Below the pieces are notes generated by a model that searched no databases, was not told the DNA's origin, and saw only the letters and a list, made by a program, of their open reading frames with translations. Shown in pieces: positions 28,683-31,222 of a stretch of 31,222 nucleotides of DNA. Numbering within the stretch: the stretch's first letter is position 1; every line of letters starts with the position of its first letter. The DNA lies in assembly GCA_902489595.1 (NCBI GenBank), contig CABUAS010000013.1:1-31222 (forward strand). The letters run 5' to 3'. The position numbers and the translations under genes were made by a program. The stretch is from an uncultured Oscillospiraceae bacterium. GTDB taxonomy: Bacteria; Bacillota; Clostridia; Oscillospirales; Acutalibacteraceae.

Positions 28683-31175
28683 TTATTTGGATTTTTTAGT
28701 TGTTTTCGCCGGATTTGCCGTTTTGGCAGGCTTTGCTGCTTTAGGCTGCTTAACTGCTTTGCTTTTGGGTGCAATCTGAACAGGCTTCGTGTGCCAAATA
28801 TTATTTGCATAATCCATAATCGAACGGTCAGCGCTGAAAATGCCTGCGCCGCTGATGTTCATCAATGACATTTTTGCAAAAGAATACTTATCTTTATAAA
28901 CTTCGGCAGACTTCTGCTGTGCCATCTGATAATCTGCAAAATCGGCAAGTGCCATATAAGGGTCAACATTCATAAGGCTTGATGTGATTTCGCCGAATGA
29001 TTTGCCGTTTACGCCTGCATTGAGGAAATCAATAACACCTTTGAGAACAGCATTATTATTGATGAAATCCATCGGGTGATAGCCTGCGTTTTTAAGCTGG
29101 TCTACTTCAGGAGTTTTCATACCGAAAATAAATATATTATCCTCGCCGACTGCATCTGCAATTTCAACATTTGCGCCGTCAAGAGTACCGAGGGTAACTG
29201 CGCCGTTGAGCATAAGCTTCATATTGCCTGTGCCTGATGCTTCCGTTCCCGCAAGCGAAATCTGCTCTGAAATATCAGCGGCAGGCATAAGAACCTCAGC
29301 AAGTGAAACATTGTATTCTTCCATAAATACAACTTTCATTTTGCCGTTTACATCGGGATCATTATTAATAACTTTTGAAAGTGCGTCGATAAGTTCAATA
29401 GTTTTCTTTGCCATAAAGTAGCCGGGTGCTGCCTTTGATGCAAAGATATACGTTCTCGGCACAAAGTCCATATTCGGATTTGCCTTGAGAGCCTGATACT
29501 GCGCAATAATATTGAGAATATTAAGGCTCTGACGCTTATACTCGTGAAGTCGTTTAACCTGAACATCAAAGATAGAATCAGGGTCGATTTCAACGCCGTT
29601 TCTCTTTTTAACAACCTCGGCAAAACGGACTTTGTTTTCGTGCTTAATTTCCATTAACTTATCAAGCACTTTTTTATCGTCTTTAAACTCACGCAGTTTA
29701 AGAAGTTCATCACTTTTGGTAATAAAGCCATCGCCGATAAGCTCGGTAATATAAGCAGTAAGCTTAGGATTTGACTGGCAAATCCATCTTCTGAATGCGA
29801 TACCGTTTGTTACATTCTTGAATTTATCGGGTGTAACAGTATAGAAATCATTGAAAACAGTATCTTTAAGAATTTCCGAATGAAGTGCGGAAACGCCGTT
29901 TACGGAATGTGAGCCTGCAACACAGAGGTTTGCCATACGAACAACTCCGCCCGAAATGATTGCCATTCTCTCTACCTTATCGGCATCATAAGAAACGCTC
30001 CAGATATATGCACGGAAACGGTTGTCAATTTCCTTTGTAATCTGATAAATCCTCGGAAGAAGCCTGCTGTAAAGCTCTTCACTCCAGCATTCAAGAGCCT
30101 CTTTCATAACAGTGTGGTTTGTATAAGCAACCGTTTTTGTTACAATATTCCAGGCACTGTCCCAATCATAGCCGCATTCATCAAGCATAATTCTCATAAG
30201 CTCAGGGATAGCCATAGTCGGGTGTGTGTCATTAATATGAATTGCAACCTTTTCAGGGAGATTATCAAGTGTGCCGTACTTTGTTAAATGACGTTGAATA
30301 ATATCCTGAATAGAAGCAGAAACGAGGAAATACTGCTGACGAAGTCTTAATGACTTGCCCTCAGGTGAATTATCGGCAGGATAAAGAACCTTTGAAATAG
30401 CCTCTGCCATTGCAGACTGCTCCATAGCCTTGATGAATGAGCCCTGATTGAAAAGGCTCATATCAAGCTCGGGCTTGCGTGATGACCAAAGACGAAGTCT
30501 TGCAACGCCGTTGCCTTTGCCCGAAACATACATATCATAGGGAATAGCAGTAACAGTATTACAATCACGCATTTCAACATGGTGATAATCGCCGTCCCAG
30601 CTGTCATCCACCCAGCCCTCAAAGTTAACTTCAACGGCACGCTCTTCACGCGGTACAAGCCATACATCACCGCCCGGAAGCCAGAAATCGGGGAGTTCGG
30701 TCTGCCAGCCGTCAACAAGCTTCTGCTTGAAAATGCCTGCCTCATAACGGATTGAATAACCCATTGACTGAAAGCCGTTTGTTGCAAGGCCGTCAAGATA
30801 GCATGCCGCAAGTCTGCCGAGACCGCCGTTGCCGAGACCTGCATCGGGTTCTTTTTCATAAAGCTTTTCAAGCTTAACATCAAAGCTCTTAAGAGCCTGT
30901 TCGAAAACTTCTGTCAAGCCTAAATTATAAAGATTGTTTTTAAGTGAACGGCCCATAAGAAATTCCATACAGAGATAATAAATCTGCTTGGAATCCTGAC
31001 CCTCTGCCTCTTTACGGAAATTGCTGTTCTTTTCAGCCAGTTCATCACGGACTATCATTGCAACTGCTTTATAAAGCTGTTCAACAGATGCCGTTTCGGG
31101 TGTTACACCGAAGAAGTGGCTTAATTTATCATTAATCATTTTCTTTGCCTGGGAAATGGAAATCTTTGATTTCAT
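28683..31175 (-). CDS. glgP: Glycogen phosphorylase with a Lys/Ala/Pro-rich tail
   Basis: GlgP releases glucose-1-phosphate from glycogen or maltodextrin. The 830 residues include EPDAGLGNGGLGRLAACY (109-126), the NDTHPTMAIPELMR segment (315-328), the KRLHEYKRQ motif and the pyridoxal-phosphate site EASGTGNMKLMLNGA, with Lys653 as the Schiff-base lysine. The catalytic domain ends at about HTKPVQ (800). A tail of about 30 residues follows, built of PAK/KAAKPAK-like repeats (to KKSK), unusual for bacterial phosphorylases. The ATG at 31175 has GGAGG at proper distance; the longer frame uses TTG. From 31176 to the end of the window only the RBS and AT-rich leader are seen. Confidence 0.95.
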   Translation of the reverse strand: MKSKISISQAKKMINDKLSHFFGVTPETASVEQLYKAVAMIVRDELAEKNSNFRKEAEGQDSKQIYYLCMEFLMGRSLKNNLYNLGLTEVFEQALKSFDVKLEKLYEKEPDAGLGNGGLGRLAACYLDGLATNGFQSMGYSIRYEAGIFKQKLVDGWQTELPDFWLPGGDVWLVPREERAVEVNFEGWVDDSWDGDYHHVEMRDCNTVTAIPYDMYVSGKGNGVARLRLWSSRKPELDMSLFNQGSFIKAMEQSAMAEAISKVLYPADNSPEGKSLRLRQQYFLVSASIQDIIQRHLTKYGTLDNLPEKVAIHINDTHPTMAIPELMRIMLDECGYDWDSAWNIVTKTVAYTNHTVMKEALECWSEELYSRLLPRIYQITKEIDNRFRAYIWSVSYDADKVERMAIISGGVVRMANLCVAGSHSVNGVSALHSEILKDTVFNDFYTVTPDKFKNVTNGIAFRRWICQSNPKLTAYITELIGDGFITKSDELLKLREFKDDKKVLDKLMEIKHENKVRFAEVVKKRNGVEIDPDSIFDVQVKRLHEYKRQSLNILNIIAQYQALKANPNMDFVPRTYIFASKAAPGYFMAKKTIELIDALSKVINNDPDVNGKMKVVFMEEYNVSLAEVLMPAADISEQISLAGTEASGTGNMKLMLNGAVTLGTLDGANVEIADAVGEDNIFIFGMKTPEVDQLKNAGYHPMDFINNNAVLKGVIDFLNAGVNGKSFGEITSSLMNVDPYMALADFADYQMAQQKSAEVYKDKYSFAKMSLMNISGAGIFSADRSIMDYANNIWHTKPVQIAPKSKAVKQPKAAKPAKTANPAKTTKKSK

Positions 31176-31222
31176 ATACAAATCCTCCAAAAATAATTTA
31201 TTAAAGCATATAATTTTCCACT

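Overview
The window looks like a chromosomal segment of an anaerobic, spore-forming, low-to-moderate GC Clostridia, probably a gut Oscillospiraceae/Ruminococcaceae-type organism. This is inferred from the ctsR-mcsA-mcsB-clpC stress operon, three spore-membrane spoVA genes, GatCAB next to aspS, Shine-Dalgarno sequences of the AGGAGG/GGAGG type and a set of cytoplasmic glycoside hydrolases with glycogen phosphorylase. I see no rRNA, tRNA, CRISPR array, insertion sequence or phage gene.

Layout. 1-5084: the CtsR heat-shock regulon on the minus strand (ctsR, mcsA, mcsB, clpC) behind a promoter carrying three CtsR-type boxes, preceded by a 43-residue Cys/Gly-rich peptide gene. 5085-8114: an intergenic repeat block, an SDR oxidoreductase divergent from a GH43 glycosidase plus a small hypothetical, and a ferritin-like/DUF2383-like helical protein. 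8210-11589: a TetR-type regulator convergent with a GH3 beta-glucosidase; the promoters of both carry the same 13-mer. 11735-15094: SCP2-like protein, spoVAE, an orphan ABC ATPase, spoVAC and a membrane acyltransferase. 15119-17846: a large gene fusing a Tet(M)/EF-G-like translational GTPase to a Rae1/YacP-type NYN ribonuclease. 17870-19914: a 49-residue membrane peptide gene, spoVAD and a histidinol-phosphatase-like PHP gene whose last codons are out of frame. 19995-25000: gatB, gatA, gatC and aspS, one minus-strand operon for Asn/Gln-tRNA amidation. 25178-31175: a GH13 neopullulanase-like enzyme, a polytopic membrane protein and glycogen phosphorylase.

Two things stand out. First, the GTPase-ribonuclease fusion joins a protein family that enters the ribosomal A site to a nuclease family known to cut mRNA in the A site; this is the best candidate for an under-described system. 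Second, a family of short hairpin repeats (stem GGGAGGG/CCCTCCC, loop CACAGAGA, tail CCTAC) sits just beyond the stop codons of eight minus-strand genes, nearly always in the same orientation, with stem bases that co-vary. Plus-strand genes mostly end in ordinary intrinsic terminators. Further points are a strong hairpin that buries the spoVAE ribosome binding site, dispersal of spoVAC/spoVAD/spoVAE, and an atypical McsB.
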